Assembly: GCA_943331295.2 (NCBI GenBank)
Contig: CALQLA020000011.1
Location: forward strand, 56,637 to 120,636
Direction: 5' to 3'
Length of the DNA: 64,000 bases
Origin: Bordetella parapertussis
Lineage (GTDB): Bacteria > Pseudomonadota > Gammaproteobacteria > Burkholderiales > Casimicrobiaceae
Translations under genes and position numbers: made by a program
In this document: in pieces, positions 34,045 to 43,478 of the stretch
Layout: each line of letters starts with the position of its first letter
Position numbering within the stretch: position 1 is the first letter of the stretch
Notes under the pieces: model-generated
Seen by the model: the letters and a program-made list of their open reading frames with translations, nothing else
Database searches by the model: none
Told to the model about the DNA's origin: nothing

Positions 34045-35265
34045 ATGACGCCACCGGAACCCCAAGACCTCTCGCAGCTCAGGATTGACCGCAGCCTCGC
34101 GCCGGTATCCGCGCGCCGTCGCCGGCGGTGGTACTGGCTGGCGGGCGCCGCAGTGCTCGCGCTGGCATCAGGCGGCTGGTATGCGTCGCAGCCGCGGGTG
34201 ATCGCGGTGCAGGCGACGCCGATCGTCACGACCTACCCCGCGCAGCAGTTCGTCGTGCTGAGCGCCACCGGCTACGTCGTCGCGCAGCGCAAGGCGGCGA
34301 TCGCGTCCAAGGCCACCGGGCGCCTCGAGTGGCTGGGCGTCGCCGAGGGCTCGCGCGTGAAGGCCGGCGAAGTCATCGCCCGGATCGACAGCCGCGACGT
34401 GGTCGCGCAGGAACAGAGCGCGCAGGCGGCCATCCGTGCCGCGCAGGCCTCGCTGCTGCAGGCGCAGGCGGAAGAGCGCGATGCGATGGCGCAGCAGAAG
34501 CGCAACGAGGACCTGCTGGCGAAGGGCTTCGTGTCGCAGGCGACCGTCGACACCGGCCGGTGGCGGTTGGACCGCGCGCTGGCCGGGGTGGCGAGCGCCC
34601 GGGCTGCGATCGACGTCGCCGAGGCGAACGCCCGCAACGCGCAGGTCGCCGTCGACTTCACGCAGATCCGCGCGCCGTTCGACGGCGTGATCCTGTCGAA
34701 GAGCGCCAACGTGGGCGACCTTGTCACCCCGTTCTCGTCGGCTGCCGACTCCAAGGGCGCGGTGGTGACGATCGCCGACATGACCACGCTCGAGGTCGAG
34801 GCGGACGTGTCCGAGTCGAGCCTCGGCAAGGTCAAGGTGGGCCAGCCCTGCGAAATCATCCTCGACGCGCTGCCCGACGTCCGCTTCCGCGGGCGCATCA
34901 GCCGGATGGTGCCGACGGTCGACCGCGCCAAGGCGACGGTGATGACGAAGGTCCGCTTCGACGCCATCGACCCCGCGGTGCTGCCGGAGATGAGCGCCAA
35001 GGTGGCGTTCCTGTCGCAGGAGGTGACGGCTGACGAGCAGCGGCCGGTGACCGCCGTGAATCCGGACGCGCTCGTCACCCGCGACGGGCGCGCCGTCCTC
35101 TTCCTTGTCCGCGACGGCGTCGCCACGGCGGTGCCGGTGGCGGCCGGCGCGAAGATCGGCGGCCTCGTCGCCATCAACGGCGCGGTCAAGGCCGGCGACA
35201 AGGCGGTGCAGTCGCCGCCGCCCGATCTCGCCAGCGGCGCGCTCGTCAGGATCGCGGCGAAGTGA
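34045..35265 (+). CDS. Membrane fusion (periplasmic adaptor) protein of an ABC exporter
   Basis: A 406-residue HlyD/MacA-type adaptor: N-terminal anchor (WYWLAGAAVLALASGGW), a split lipoyl domain (ATGRLEWLGVAEGSRVKAGEVIARI and IRAPFDGVILS), a coiled hairpin between about 125 and 195, and beta-barrel and membrane-proximal parts. It would link the inner-membrane ABC unit to an outer-membrane channel. ATG 34045 precedes MTPPEPQDLSQ. A TAGAAT box lies at 34000-34005. The ATPase gene begins 31 bases after its stop. Confidence 0.9.
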   Translation: MTPPEPQDLSQLRIDRSLAPVSARRRRRWYWLAGAAVLALASGGWYASQPRVIAVQATPIVTTYPAQQFVVLSATGYVVAQRKAAIASKATGRLEWLGVAEGSRVKAGEVIARIDSRDVVAQEQSAQAAIRAAQASLLQAQAEERDAMAQQKRNEDLLAKGFVSQATVDTGRWRLDRALAGVASARAAIDVAEANARNAQVAVDFTQIRAPFDGVILSKSANVGDLVTPFSSAADSKGAVVTIADMTTLEVEADVSESSLGKVKVGQPCEIILDALPDVRFRGRISRMVPTVDRAKATVMTKVRFDAIDPAVLPEMSAKVAFLSQEVTADEQRPVTAVNPDALVTRDGRAVLFLVRDGVATAVPVAAGAKIGGLVAINGAVKAGDKAVQSPPPDLASGALVRIAAK

Positions 35266-35296
35266 CGCCGGCGGTCCTTTCGCGCCGCGGCGCCTG

Positions 35297-36010
35297 ATGG
35301 CGCCCGCCAGGGACCCGGCCACGGCGCCGCCTGCGCGCGAGCCGCTGGTGGCGATCCGCCACCTGTCGAAGGCCTACGTCCGCGGCGAGCAGGTCATTCC
35401 GGTGCTGGTCGACATCAACCTCGACATCGCCCTCGGCGACTACGTCGCGCTGATGGGTCCGTCGGGCTCGGGCAAGTCGACGCTGCTCAACCTCATCGCG
35501 GGCATCGACAAGCCCACCGCGGGCGAGATCCGCATCGTCGGCGTCGACATCGCGCGGCTCGGGGAGGCGGACCTCGCGGCGTGGCGCGCGGCCAATGTCG
35601 GCTTCATCTTCCAGTTCTACAACCTGATGCCGGTGCTGACCGCGTTCGACAACATCGAGCTGCCGCTGATGCTGACGTCGCTTTCGCGCCGGCAGCGGCG
35701 CGCGCGGGTCGAGATGGCGCTGGCGCTCGTCGGCCTCACCGACCGCAGCGACCATTTTCCGAACGAGCTTTCCGGCGGCCAGCAGCAGCGCGTCGCCATC
35801 GCGCGCGCGCTGATTTCCGATCCCACGCTGATTGTCGCTGACGAGCCGACCGGCGACCTCGACCGCACGACGGCCGGGGAGATCCTGGACCTGCTCGACC
35901 GCCTCAACCGGGAACTCGGCAAGACGATCGTGATGGTGACTCACGACCCGAAGGCCGCGGAGAAGGCGCATCGGATCATGCACCTCGAGAAGGGCGTGCT
36001 CGCCGACTGA
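35297..36010 (+). CDS. ABC transporter ATP-binding protein (MacB/LolD type)
   Basis: A 237-residue ATPase with Walker [11 protein letters not shown]-loop [21 protein letters not shown], signature [15 protein letters not shown], Walker [13 protein letters not shown] and the switch histidine in MVTHDPK. The sequence type pairs with FtsX-domain permeases, and two such permeases lie at 38133-40551, but an inverted gene separates them from this one. Confidence 0.94.
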   Translation: MAPARDPATAPPAREPLVAIRHLSKAYVRGEQVIPVLVDINLDIALGDYVALMGPSGSGKSTLLNLIAGIDKPTAGEIRIVGVDIARLGEADLAAWRAANVGFIFQFYNLMPVLTAFDNIELPLMLTSLSRRQRRARVEMALALVGLTDRSDHFPNELSGGQQQRVAIARALISDPTLIVADEPTGDLDRTTAGEILDLLDRLNRELGKTIVMVTHDPKAAEKAHRIMHLEKGVLAD

Positions 36011-36054
36011 CGCGCCGCGGCCTGTCTTGCGGCGGCCCGGGTCGCCCCGCTCTT

Positions 36055-37950
36055 TCAGGCGCCGCGCTTCGGCTTGTCGCGCGCGCCCGCGCCGCCCGCG
36101 GGCTGCATCTTGCCGGCGTCGAGCAGGTCATTGTCGAGGGCCAGTTCGAGGTCGAGCGTCGGCGGCCGTCGCGTCTTGGCGGCCGGCGTTGCCGGTGCCG
36201 CGCGCGGCGCGGGCGCCGCCGCCGCCGCGGGCACCGCCGCCGCCGCGGGCGTGCCGGCGTCGCCGATGGTATCGGCCAGTTGGCGCAGGAAGAGGATGTC
36301 CTCGTAGGCAGACAACGAGAACCCCGTACGGCGCCCGGAGCGGTTGTCATGCAGCAAGTCATCGAGGAATTCGCGGCAGGACGGCTTGCCCCAGGCAGCG
36401 GTGAGTTGCCGGACGAGATGCGGGTAGGCCTCCAACCCGCGATCGTCGGCGGCCTGCGGCGCCGGCGCGTCCCATTCGGGCGTCGCCGCGTTGAACTGGC
36501 GGTGGAATTCGCCGGCGATCTGGCGGAACTCCGCTTCGCGCTGCTCCGAGCGATAGAGGTCGAGGAGCATCAGCCACGCCCCGGGGAACGAGCGCGGCGC
36601 CGCCCGGATGTGCTCCTGCAGCACGTCGATCGCGCGGTCGACGCGGTTGAACGCGAGGTAGACGCCCGCCTCCTCGGTCACGTGCGAGAGCTCGCTGACG
36701 TCGACGTTGCCCGTGTCGGCGGCGGTCGGATTGGCGCCGGGGCGCGTGACCAAAGCCGCGGGCGAGACGCGGGCAACCGGCGGTGGTGCAGGCCGGGCGC
36801 GCGCGGCGGAGGCGACCGGCCCGGCGGAGGCGACCGGCCCTGCGGCCTCGCCGCGCCATGCCGGTCCGTCAGCGGGTCGCGCGCGGCGCTTCTTCCAGGC
36901 GAGCAGCGCTGCGATCAGCGCCGCCAGCGCGATGAAGATCGCGGCCAGCGGCCAGCCTTCGCTCCACCACCGTGACAGCGTTGCCTGTGGCGTATTCTTC
37001 GCCGCGGTTTCGGCGGCGAGCCGCGCCACGGTCGCGGCTTCGACCTTGCGCATCTCGACCTGCATCCGGTCGACGACGGCGGTCAATTCGGCCACGCGCT
37101 GGCGCAGCGCCGCGGTTTCGGCGTCCAGCGGGGGCACGGCGGCGGCGGGTGGTGGCGAGGCAGGGGTGGTGGCGGCTGGCGGCGGCGCAGGCGCAGCACC
37201 CTTGGTCTCCGGAACGGGGCCGGCACGCCCGGCGCCGGCGGGCGGCGGTTCGGCTGCCGATAAGGTAAGGCGAGGCCGTGGCGCCTTCGCTGGCGCGGGT
37301 GATGCGTCGGGTGCGGCAGGGGGCTTGCCCGTCGGCTGTGCCGGGGCCTTGCCCGTCGGGGCCGGCGGCTTGGCGCGCGCCGGCGGTGGCGGCGGCGGCG
37401 CGACCGCCGCGGTCGCTTCGCCGGCGGGGGTGGCGGAGGCCGTGCCGTTGTCCGCCGGCGCGGCGGTCGTGGCCGGCGAGGCTGGCCGCGTGTCGATCGC
37501 AGGCACTTCGATCAAGGGAGGATCGAGCAGCAGCGTGTACTCGCGGCGGATCGAAACCCCGCAACCCGCCTGCAGCGTGAGCTTCAGCACCGGGTCATCG
37601 ATCGGTCGGGCCGAGGTGATCACGACCCGCGCGCCGGCCGCGCTGCGTTCAAGGGTGACGCGGCCCGTCACGAGTTCGGGAATGCCGTCGCCGCTGCGCG
37701 CCGACGGCACCAGCCGGAAGCAGTCGCCGGCCAGTTCTTCCGAGGGCGGGGCGATGATCGGGACGACCACGCGCAGCGGCGCGCCGAGGGCGCTCTGCGA
37801 CGCGATTTCCCCGAGGCCGAGCGCGGACGCGCCAGCGGCCATTCCCCCGAGCGCAACGGGCAACAGGCTGGCAGCCGTCCGGCGCATGAACGCTGCGGAT
37901 AGTGGAGTTCGTCCGCGGGAAAAGGCAGCCTGCGGGGTCGAGGATGTCAT
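36055..37950 (-). CDS. FimV-like protein with LysM-less N-terminal domain and TPR-like C-terminus
   Basis: About 631 residues. After a signal peptide (MRRTAASLLPVALGGMAAGASA) comes GLGEIASQSALGAPLRVVVPI, the hallmark start of FimV/HubP proteins involved in type IV pili and cell-pole organisation. A long Pro/Ala region (about 150-300), a coiled coil, one membrane helix (GWPLAAIFIALAALIAALLAW) and a TPR-like part (AGVYLAFNRVDRAIDVLQEHI) follow. I see no LysM domain. Starts at 37950 or 37887 (ATG) are possible; 37989 is a TTG. It lies inverted inside the ABC exporter locus. Confidence 0.78.
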   Translation of the reverse strand: MTSSTPQAAFSRGRTPLSAAFMRRTAASLLPVALGGMAAGASALGLGEIASQSALGAPLRVVVPIIAPPSEELAGDCFRLVPSARSGDGIPELVTGRVTLERSAAGARVVITSARPIDDPVLKLTLQAGCGVSIRREYTLLLDPPLIEVPAIDTRPASPATTAAPADNGTASATPAGEATAAVAPPPPPPARAKPPAPTGKAPAQPTGKPPAAPDASPAPAKAPRPRLTLSAAEPPPAGAGRAGPVPETKGAAPAPPPAATTPASPPPAAAVPPLDAETAALRQRVAELTAVVDRMQVEMRKVEAATVARLAAETAAKNTPQATLSRWWSEGWPLAAIFIALAALIAALLAWKKRRARPADGPAWRGEAAGPVASAGPVASAARARPAPPPVARVSPAALVTRPGANPTAADTGNVDVSELSHVTEEAGVYLAFNRVDRAIDVLQEHIRAAPRSFPGAWLMLLDLYRSEQREAEFRQIAGEFHRQFNAATPEWDAPAPQAADDRGLEAYPHLVRQLTAAWGKPSCREFLDDLLHDNRSGRRTGFSLSAYEDILFLRQLADTIGDAGTPAAAAVPAAAAAPAPRAAPATPAAKTRRPPTLDLELALDNDLLDAGKMQPAGGAGARDKPKRGA

Positions 37951-38132
37951 CGCTTTGTTGTTTTGGTCCGGCGGGAGCGGTTGTGGCAAGTGTAGCAGGT
38001 ACCCGTCGTGATAGGCCCATGCGAGAGCACGAAACGTGCCGCGGCGGCCGCGCGCGCAGCGCGATCGGCTACACTGCCTACCTGTCCCGTTGAACCCGCC
38101 GGCGCGGTCCGCGCCGGACTTCCGTCCGAGCC

Positions 38133-39290
38133 TTGCTGCTGCCCCGAATCGTGTTCCGGAATGCGCTGCGCCACCGGCTGCGGACGGCGCTGACGCTCGT
38201 CGGGATCGTCGTAGCCATCACGGCTTTCGGCCTGCTGCGAACCATCGTGGATGCCTGGTATTCCGGCGCCAACGCGAGCTCCAGTGCCCGGCTTGTCACG
38301 CGCAGTTCGGTCTCGCTCGTGTTTCCGCTGCCGCTTACCTACGCGCAGAAGCTCCGCCAGGTGACGGGGGTCGTGGGCGTGACCTGGGCGAACTGGTTCG
38401 GCGGCGTCTACATCACGCAGCGCAATTTCTTCCCGCAGTTCGCCATCGACGCGCCGAGCTATCTCGCGATGTATCCGGAGTTCGTGCTGCCGCCCGACGA
38501 GAAAAAGGCGTTCCTCGCCGATCGCAACGGCGCGGTGGTCGGGCGCAAGCTCGCCGACATGTATGGCTGGAAGGTCGGCGACCAGATCCCGCTGCGGGGA
38601 ACGATCTACCCCGGCACCTGGACGTTCAACCTGCGCGGCATCTACGACGGCGCCCAGCCCACGACCGACCAGGCGACGATGTTCATCCACTGGGCGCTCC
38701 TGAACGAGAGAATCAAGCGCATCTACCCGCGGCGCGCCGACCAGACCGGCGTGTTCATCGAGCAGCTGGCCGATCCGCAGGCGGCGGCCGAAGTCTCGCG
38801 CGCGATCGACGCGATGTTCCGGAACTCGCTGGCGGAGACGCTGACCGAGACGGAAAAGGCGTTCCAGCTCGGCTTCGTCGCGATGGCGGAGGCGATCCTG
38901 CTGGCGATCGAGGCCGTGAGCTACATCGTGGTCGTGATCATCATGGCGGTGATGGCGAACACGATGGCGATGACCGTCCGCGAGCGGAGCGCCGAGTACG
39001 CCACGCTGAAGGCGCTTGGCTTCTCGGGCGGATTCGTCGCGCTGCTGATCGCTGCCGAGTCGCTCGCGATCGCGCTGGCCGGCGGCGTCCTCGGCGTGCT
39101 CGCGACGCTGCCGCTCGCCGACGCGTTCGGCGCGACGGTCGGCACGATGTTCCCGTCGGTCGTGGTGAGCGGTCGGACGATGGCGCTGCAGGTCGCGGCG
39201 GCGCTGGTCGTCGGCGCCGTCGCCGCCGCGGTGCCGGCGTGGCACGCGGCGCGCGTGCGCATCGTCGACGGCCTGCGGGCGGTGGCATGA
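38133..39290 (+). CDS. ABC transporter permease, FtsX type (first)
   Basis: A 385-residue permease: one N-terminal helix (LRTALTLVGIVVAITAFGLL), a periplasmic domain of about 220 residues, then three helices in the FtsX core (VVVIIMAVMANTMAMTVRERSAEYATLKALGFS). This layout, with the companion adaptor and ATPase, is the MacB-like mechanotransmission design in split form. Start is TTG 38133 (LLPRIVFRNALRHRL), as in homologous proteins beginning with that motif. Confidence 0.88.
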   Translation: MLLPRIVFRNALRHRLRTALTLVGIVVAITAFGLLRTIVDAWYSGANASSSARLVTRSSVSLVFPLPLTYAQKLRQVTGVVGVTWANWFGGVYITQRNFFPQFAIDAPSYLAMYPEFVLPPDEKKAFLADRNGAVVGRKLADMYGWKVGDQIPLRGTIYPGTWTFNLRGIYDGAQPTTDQATMFIHWALLNERIKRIYPRRADQTGVFIEQLADPQAAAEVSRAIDAMFRNSLAETLTETEKAFQLGFVAMAEAILLAIEAVSYIVVVIIMAVMANTMAMTVRERSAEYATLKALGFSGGFVALLIAAESLAIALAGGVLGVLATLPLADAFGATVGTMFPSVVVSGRTMALQVAAALVVGAVAAAVPAWHAARVRIVDGLRAVA

Positions 39291-39313
39291 ACCGGAAGGG
39301 CCGCCCCAAGCGC

Positions 39314-39363
39314 GAACGGCTCCCTATCGGGGGAAAGGCGCGCAGCGCCAGGGGGAGCCGTTC
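39314..39363. repeat. Palindromic intergenic element between the permease genes
   Basis: GAACGGCTCCC (39314-39324) and GGGAGCCGTTC (39353-39363) are perfect 11-base inverted arms around a GC-rich core. It is typical of Burkholderiales intergenic repeats and falls inside an otherwise tight operon. Confidence 0.65.
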
Positions 39364-39384
39364 AATGAGCTGCCGGATCCGGCG

Positions 39385-40551
39385 ATGACGCTCCCCTTCT
39401 CCTACATCCTGCGCAGCCTGTTCGCGCGGCGGCTCACCACCGCGCTGACGGCGGGCGGCATGGCGCTCGTCGTCTATGTCTTCGCGACGGTCCTGATGCT
39501 CGCGGCGGGCCTGCAGAAGACGCTGGTGACGACGGGACAGGACGACAACGTCGTCGTGCTGCGCCGCGCCGCGCAGACCGAAGTGCAGAGCAGCGTCGAC
39601 CGCGTGCAGGCCGGCATCGTCGAGAGCCTGCCCGACGTCGCCGTCGGCCGCGACGGCAGGAAGCTGCTGTCGCGGGAGCCCGTGGTGCTGATCAACCTGC
39701 CCAAGCGCGACACCGGCAAGCCCGCCAACGTCGTGATCCGCGGCGTGACCGACGCCGGCGTGACGCTGCGGCCGCAGATGCGGATCATCGACGGCCGGAT
39801 GTTCCGGCCCGGCACCTCGGAGATCATCGTGGGCGGCGCGATCGCGCGCGGGTTCCAGGGCACCGGCATCGGCGAGACGCTGCGCTTCGCCTCGCGCGAC
39901 TGGACCATCGTCGGAATCTACGATGCCGGCCGCACGGGCTTCGATTCCGAGATCTGGGGCGACGCCGAGCAGATGCTGCAGGCGTTCCGGCGCGCGCAGT
40001 TCTCGACGCTGGTCTTCAGGCTCGTCGACGGCGGGCGCTTCGACGCGGTCAAGGCGACGATCGAGTCGGACCCGCGGCTGACGCTCGAGGCCAAGCGCGA
40101 GACGGGTTTCTACGCCGAGCAGTCGGAGCAGCTCGCGCGCTTCATCAGCTACCTCGGCACGACGATCTCGGTGATCTTCTCGATCGGGGCGATCATCGGC
40201 GCGATGATCACGATGTACGCGAGCGTGGCTGCGCGCACCGCCGAGATCGGCACGCTGCGCGCGCTGGGCTTCTCGCGCGCGGCGATCCTCGTCGCCTTCC
40301 TGGCCGAGGCGCTGCTGCTGGGGCTCCTGGGCGGCGTGGCCGGCATCGCCGCGGCGTCGCTGATGCAGGCGCTGTCGGTGTCGACCACCAATTTCCAGAC
40401 CTTCGCCGAGCTCGCGTTCAGCTTCACGCTGACGCCGTCGATCGTGCTGTGGTCGCTCGTCTTCGGGCTGGCGATGGGGTTCGTCGGCGGCTTCCTGCCC
40501 GCGGCGCAGGCGGCGCGGATGAAGATCGTCGATGCGCTGCGCGCGGCCTGA
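39385..40551 (+). CDS. ABC transporter permease, FtsX type (second)
   Basis: A 388-residue relative of the preceding permease: N-terminal helix (LTTALTAGGMALVVYVFATVLMLAAG), periplasmic domain with TSEIIVGGAIARGFQG, and the C-terminal FtsX core (MYASVAARTAEIGTLRALGFSRAAILVAFLAEALLLG). The two permeases probably form a heterodimer with the ATPase at 35297-36010. It ends eight bases before the convergent panC stop. Confidence 0.9.
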   Translation: MTLPFSYILRSLFARRLTTALTAGGMALVVYVFATVLMLAAGLQKTLVTTGQDDNVVVLRRAAQTEVQSSVDRVQAGIVESLPDVAVGRDGRKLLSREPVVLINLPKRDTGKPANVVIRGVTDAGVTLRPQMRIIDGRMFRPGTSEIIVGGAIARGFQGTGIGETLRFASRDWTIVGIYDAGRTGFDSEIWGDAEQMLQAFRRAQFSTLVFRLVDGGRFDAVKATIESDPRLTLEAKRETGFYAEQSEQLARFISYLGTTISVIFSIGAIIGAMITMYASVAARTAEIGTLRALGFSRAAILVAFLAEALLLGLLGGVAGIAAASLMQALSVSTTNFQTFAELAFSFTLTPSIVLWSLVFGLAMGFVGGFLPAAQAARMKIVDALRAA

Positions 40552-40559
40552 CGACGCGC

Positions 40560-41417
40560 CTAGTCCTCGCCTTCCTTCGGGATCACGTCGACGTTGTCGA
40601 TGAGGCGGGTGGAGCCCAGCCCGGCGGCGCCCAGCACGATCAGCAGGTTGGGGTGGTCGTAGCCTTCGGGATGCGGGATGCGCATGCCGAGGCCGTGGCG
40701 GATGGCGATGTAGTCGACCCTCCAGCCGCGCCGCGCGAGTTCCGCGCGCCCGGCCACCTCGAGGTTGGCGTAGTCGTGGCGCCCGGCGGCGATCTCGTCG
40801 GCGATCCCGCGCAGCACGCGGTAGAGATTGGGCGCTTCCTGGCGCTCGGCAGGCGTCAGGTAGTTGTTGCGCGACGACAGCGCGAGCCCGTCCTCCGCCC
40901 GCACGGTTTCCGCCGGGACGATGGTGATCGGCATGTTGAACTGCTGCACCATGCCGCGGACGATCTTCAGCTGCTGGCGGTCCTTCTTGCCGAACACGGC
41001 GACGTCCGGCTGGACGAGGTTGAAGAGCTTCAGCACGACGGTGCACACGCCGTGGAAGAAGCCCGTGCGCGACGCGCCCTCGAGCTCCTCGGCAAGCGGC
41101 GGCGGGACGACGCGATACACCTGCGGCGTCGGGTACATCTCCTGCTCGAGCGGCGCGAACAGGACGTCGACGCCGATGCGCTCCAGCCCTTCGCGATCGG
41201 CGTCGATCGTGCGCGGATAGCGGTCGAAGTCCTCGTTCGGGCCGAACTGCAGCCGGTTGACGAAGATGCTGGCGACGACGGCGTCGCCGTGCCGGCGCGC
41301 GATCTCCATCAGCGTCAGGTGGCCGTTGTGGAGGTTGCCCATCGTCGGCACGAAGGCGACGCGCTCGGCGCCGGCGAGGTGCTGCGACAGTTCAGCGGCG
41401 GTGCGGACTATTTGCAT
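40560..41417 (-). CDS. panC: Pantothenate synthetase
   Basis: A 285-residue enzyme that joins pantoate and beta-alanine with ATP. It carries the HIGH-like motif [13 protein letters not shown], the loop [20 protein letters not shown] and [15 protein letters not shown] 41417 gives [10 protein letters not shown]; the upstream frame is not conserved. It follows panB by 40 bases in the order kinase-panB-panC. Confidence 0.96.
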   Translation of the reverse strand: MQIVRTAAELSQHLAGAERVAFVPTMGNLHNGHLTLMEIARRHGDAVVASIFVNRLQFGPNEDFDRYPRTIDADREGLERIGVDVLFAPLEQEMYPTPQVYRVVPPPLAEELEGASRTGFFHGVCTVVLKLFNLVQPDVAVFGKKDRQQLKIVRGMVQQFNMPITIVPAETVRAEDGLALSSRNNYLTPAERQEAPNLYRVLRGIADEIAAGRHDYANLEVAGRAELARRGWRVDYIAIRHGLGMRIPHPEGYDHPNLLIVLGAAGLGSTRLIDNVDVIPKEGED

Positions 41418-41457
41418 TGCGGTAGGGGACGGGGTCCGTTGTTCGAATGGCGAGGGC

Positions 41458-42306
41458 TCAGAAGCAATGCTCGGGCGCGGGGAAGCTGCCGTCCCTGACC
41501 GCGGCGACGTAGGATCGCAGCGCTGCCTCGACGCTGTCCTGCCCGGCCATGAAGTTGCGCACGAACCGCGCGGGGCGGCCGGGCTGGATTCCGAGGGCAT
41601 CGTACATCACCAGCACCTGTCCGGCACATCCGGGGCCGGCGCCGATGCCGATGACGGGAGCACGCGCGGCGCGGGTCACCGCCTCGCCCAGCGCCCGCGG
41701 CACGCACTCGACGACCAGCAGCGCTGCGCCGGCGTCGACCAGCGACTCCGCGTCGGCGATGAGCGCCGCCGCCGCGTCGGCCGTCCTGCCCTGCACCCGG
41801 TAGCCGCCCAGCGTGTGCACCGATTGCGGCTGCAGGCCGATGTGGCCGCAGACCGGCACCCCGCGCATGACGAGGAACTCCACGGTCGGCGCGAGCCATG
41901 CGCCGCCCTCGACCTTGACCATCTGCGCGCCGGCCTGCAGCGCCGCGACGGCCGCCGCGTAGGCCGCGGCGGGGCTCGCCTGGTAGGAGCCGAACGGCAG
42001 GTCGGCAACCACCAGCGGCCGCGCGCAGCCTGCCGCCACGCAGCGCGTGTGATACAGCACGTCGTCGAGGGTCACCGGCAGCGTCGACGAATGACCCTGG
42101 ATCACCATCCCGAGAGAGTCGCCGACCAGCAGCACGTCGGCGCCGGCCCGCTCGGCCAGCGCCGCGAAGCTCGCGTCGTAGGCCGTCAGCATCGCGATCC
42201 TGGTGCCGTCCTTCGCCATCGCCGCCAGCGCACTGGTGGAAAGCCGCCCCGGGCGCGCCGCGGGCGCCGGCGCGGTGTAGGGAGCGCTGCCGCTGCTGCC
42301 GTTCAT
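41458..42306 (-). CDS. panB: 3-methyl-2-oxobutanoate hydroxymethyltransferase
   Basis: A 282-residue TIM-barrel enzyme making ketopantoate. Signatures: [46 protein letters not shown] and the metal and catalytic residues in VKVEGG and [21 protein letters not shown] 42306 overlaps the kinase stop by four bases, so the two are coupled. Confidence 0.96.
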   Translation of the reverse strand: MNGSSGSAPYTAPAPAARPGRLSTSALAAMAKDGTRIAMLTAYDASFAALAERAGADVLLVGDSLGMVIQGHSSTLPVTLDDVLYHTRCVAAGCARPLVVADLPFGSYQASPAAAYAAAVAALQAGAQMVKVEGGAWLAPTVEFLVMRGVPVCGHIGLQPQSVHTLGGYRVQGRTADAAAALIADAESLVDAGAALLVVECVPRALGEAVTRAARAPVIGIGAGPGCAGQVLVMYDALGIQPGRPARFVRNFMAGQDSVEAALRSYVAAVRDGSFPAPEHCF

Positions 42307-42950
42307 GCCGAAAGCCCAAGGTTGAAGAACTCGCGCTGGCCGCGCATCGAGGCGATGCGCGCCAGCAGCAGGTCGAGGTGCGCCGGGTTGGCGACGAAGT
42401 TGAGCCGCTCGCTGTTGACGATCAGGAGCGGCGCCTCGTCGTACTGGTAGAAGTAGCGGCTGTAGGCGTCGGCGAGGCGGGCGAGGTAGTGCGCGGAGAT
42501 CGTGCGCTCGTAGTCGACGCCGCGCTGGTGCACGCGCTCGACCAGCGTCTCGACCGGCGCCTGCAGATAGATGACGAGGTCGGGCGTCGGCGCCTGCGGC
42601 TTCAGGTGCGAGTACATCTTCTCGTACAGCGAGAACTCGGCGTCCGACAGGTTGAGCCGCGCGAACAGCGGGTCCTTGTCGAGCAGGAAGTCGCCGATCG
42701 TCGCGCGCCGGAACATGTCGAGCTGGCCGACGCCGGTCAGCTGGTCGAGCCGCTGGAACAGGAAGGTGAGCTGGGTCGGCAGCGCATAGCGCGCCATGTC
42801 CTCGTAGAAGCGGGCGAGGAACGGATTGTCCTCGGGGCGCTCCAGCACGACGTCGCCGGAAAGGCGCACGGCAAGCTGCCGCGCGAGGCTCGTCTTGCCC
42901 GCGCCGATCGGCCCCTCGACGACGATGTAGCGGCACTTTTCTATGTCCAT
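42303..42950 (-). CDS. Deoxynucleoside kinase
   Basis: A 215-residue P-loop kinase of the deoxyadenosine/deoxyguanosine kinase group: [20 protein letters not shown], the [15 protein letters not shown] substrate region and [10 protein letters not shown] lid. It salvages deoxynucleosides. Its placement between folK and panB is usual in betaproteobacteria. Confidence 0.92.
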   Translation of the reverse strand: MDIEKCRYIVVEGPIGAGKTSLARQLAVRLSGDVVLERPEDNPFLARFYEDMARYALPTQLTFLFQRLDQLTGVGQLDMFRRATIGDFLLDKDPLFARLNLSDAEFSLYEKMYSHLKPQAPTPDLVIYLQAPVETLVERVHQRGVDYERTISAHYLARLADAYSRYFYQYDEAPLLIVNSERLNFVANPAHLDLLLARIASMRGQREFFNLGLSA

Positions 42951-42965
42951 CGGCGAGGGGTGCGG

Positions 42966-43478
42966 TCAGTGCGGCACGTGGCTGCGGGTCCGGGCGATCC
43001 TCTGTCCGCGCGCGGCGTGCAGCCAACGTCGCGCGAGCCCCCGCCCGGGGATGATCGCCGCGGGGCGGATGTCCGCGAGCGGCCGGAGCACGAAGGCGCG
43101 CTCGTGCATCCTGGGGTGTGGCAGCGTGAGCCCCGGCAGCCGGAAGCGGCGACGGTCATATAATAGCAAATCGAGGTCGAGCGTCCGGGGTGCGTTGCGC
43201 GCGGTTTCCTGCTCGCGGCGCCGACGCTGCCGGCGCTCGATGCCGTGCAGCGCGGCCAACAGCGCGCGCGGGGGCCGCGTGGTGCGCACCGCGGCCACGG
43301 CGTTCACGTAGTCGGGCTGCCGCGCGTCCGCCGGGATCGGCGCCGAGCGGAAGTTGCCCGACACCGCGACGAGCCGTACGCCCGCCAGCCCGGCGATGGC
43401 CCTGACGGCGCGCGCGAGCTGCCGCCGCGGGTGGTCGAGGTTGCTTCCCAGCCCGATGAGGGCAAGCGCGGAACTCAC
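42966..43478 (-). CDS. folK: HPPK, folate pyrophosphokinase
   Basis: A 170-residue 2-amino-4-hydroxy-6-hydroxymethyldihydropteridine diphosphokinase. Motifs: [28 protein letters not shown] and [19 protein letters not shown]. The start is GTG 43478, overlapping the pcnB stop (GTGA on the minus strand). It works in tetrahydrofolate synthesis after FolB. Confidence 0.95.
   Translation of the reverse strand: MSSALALIGLGSNLDHPRRQLARAVRAIAGLAGVRLVAVSGNFRSAPIPADARQPDYVNAVAAVRTTRPPRALLAALHGIERRQRRRREQETARNAPRTLDLDLLLYDRRRFRLPGLTLPHPRMHERAFVLRPLADIRPAAIIPGRGLARRWLHAARGQRIARTRSHVPH

Noticed and set aside
37951..37989. TTG start at 37989 for the fimV-like gene
   Set aside because: ATG 37950 and ATG 37887 are nearer to the signal peptide and need no rare start.
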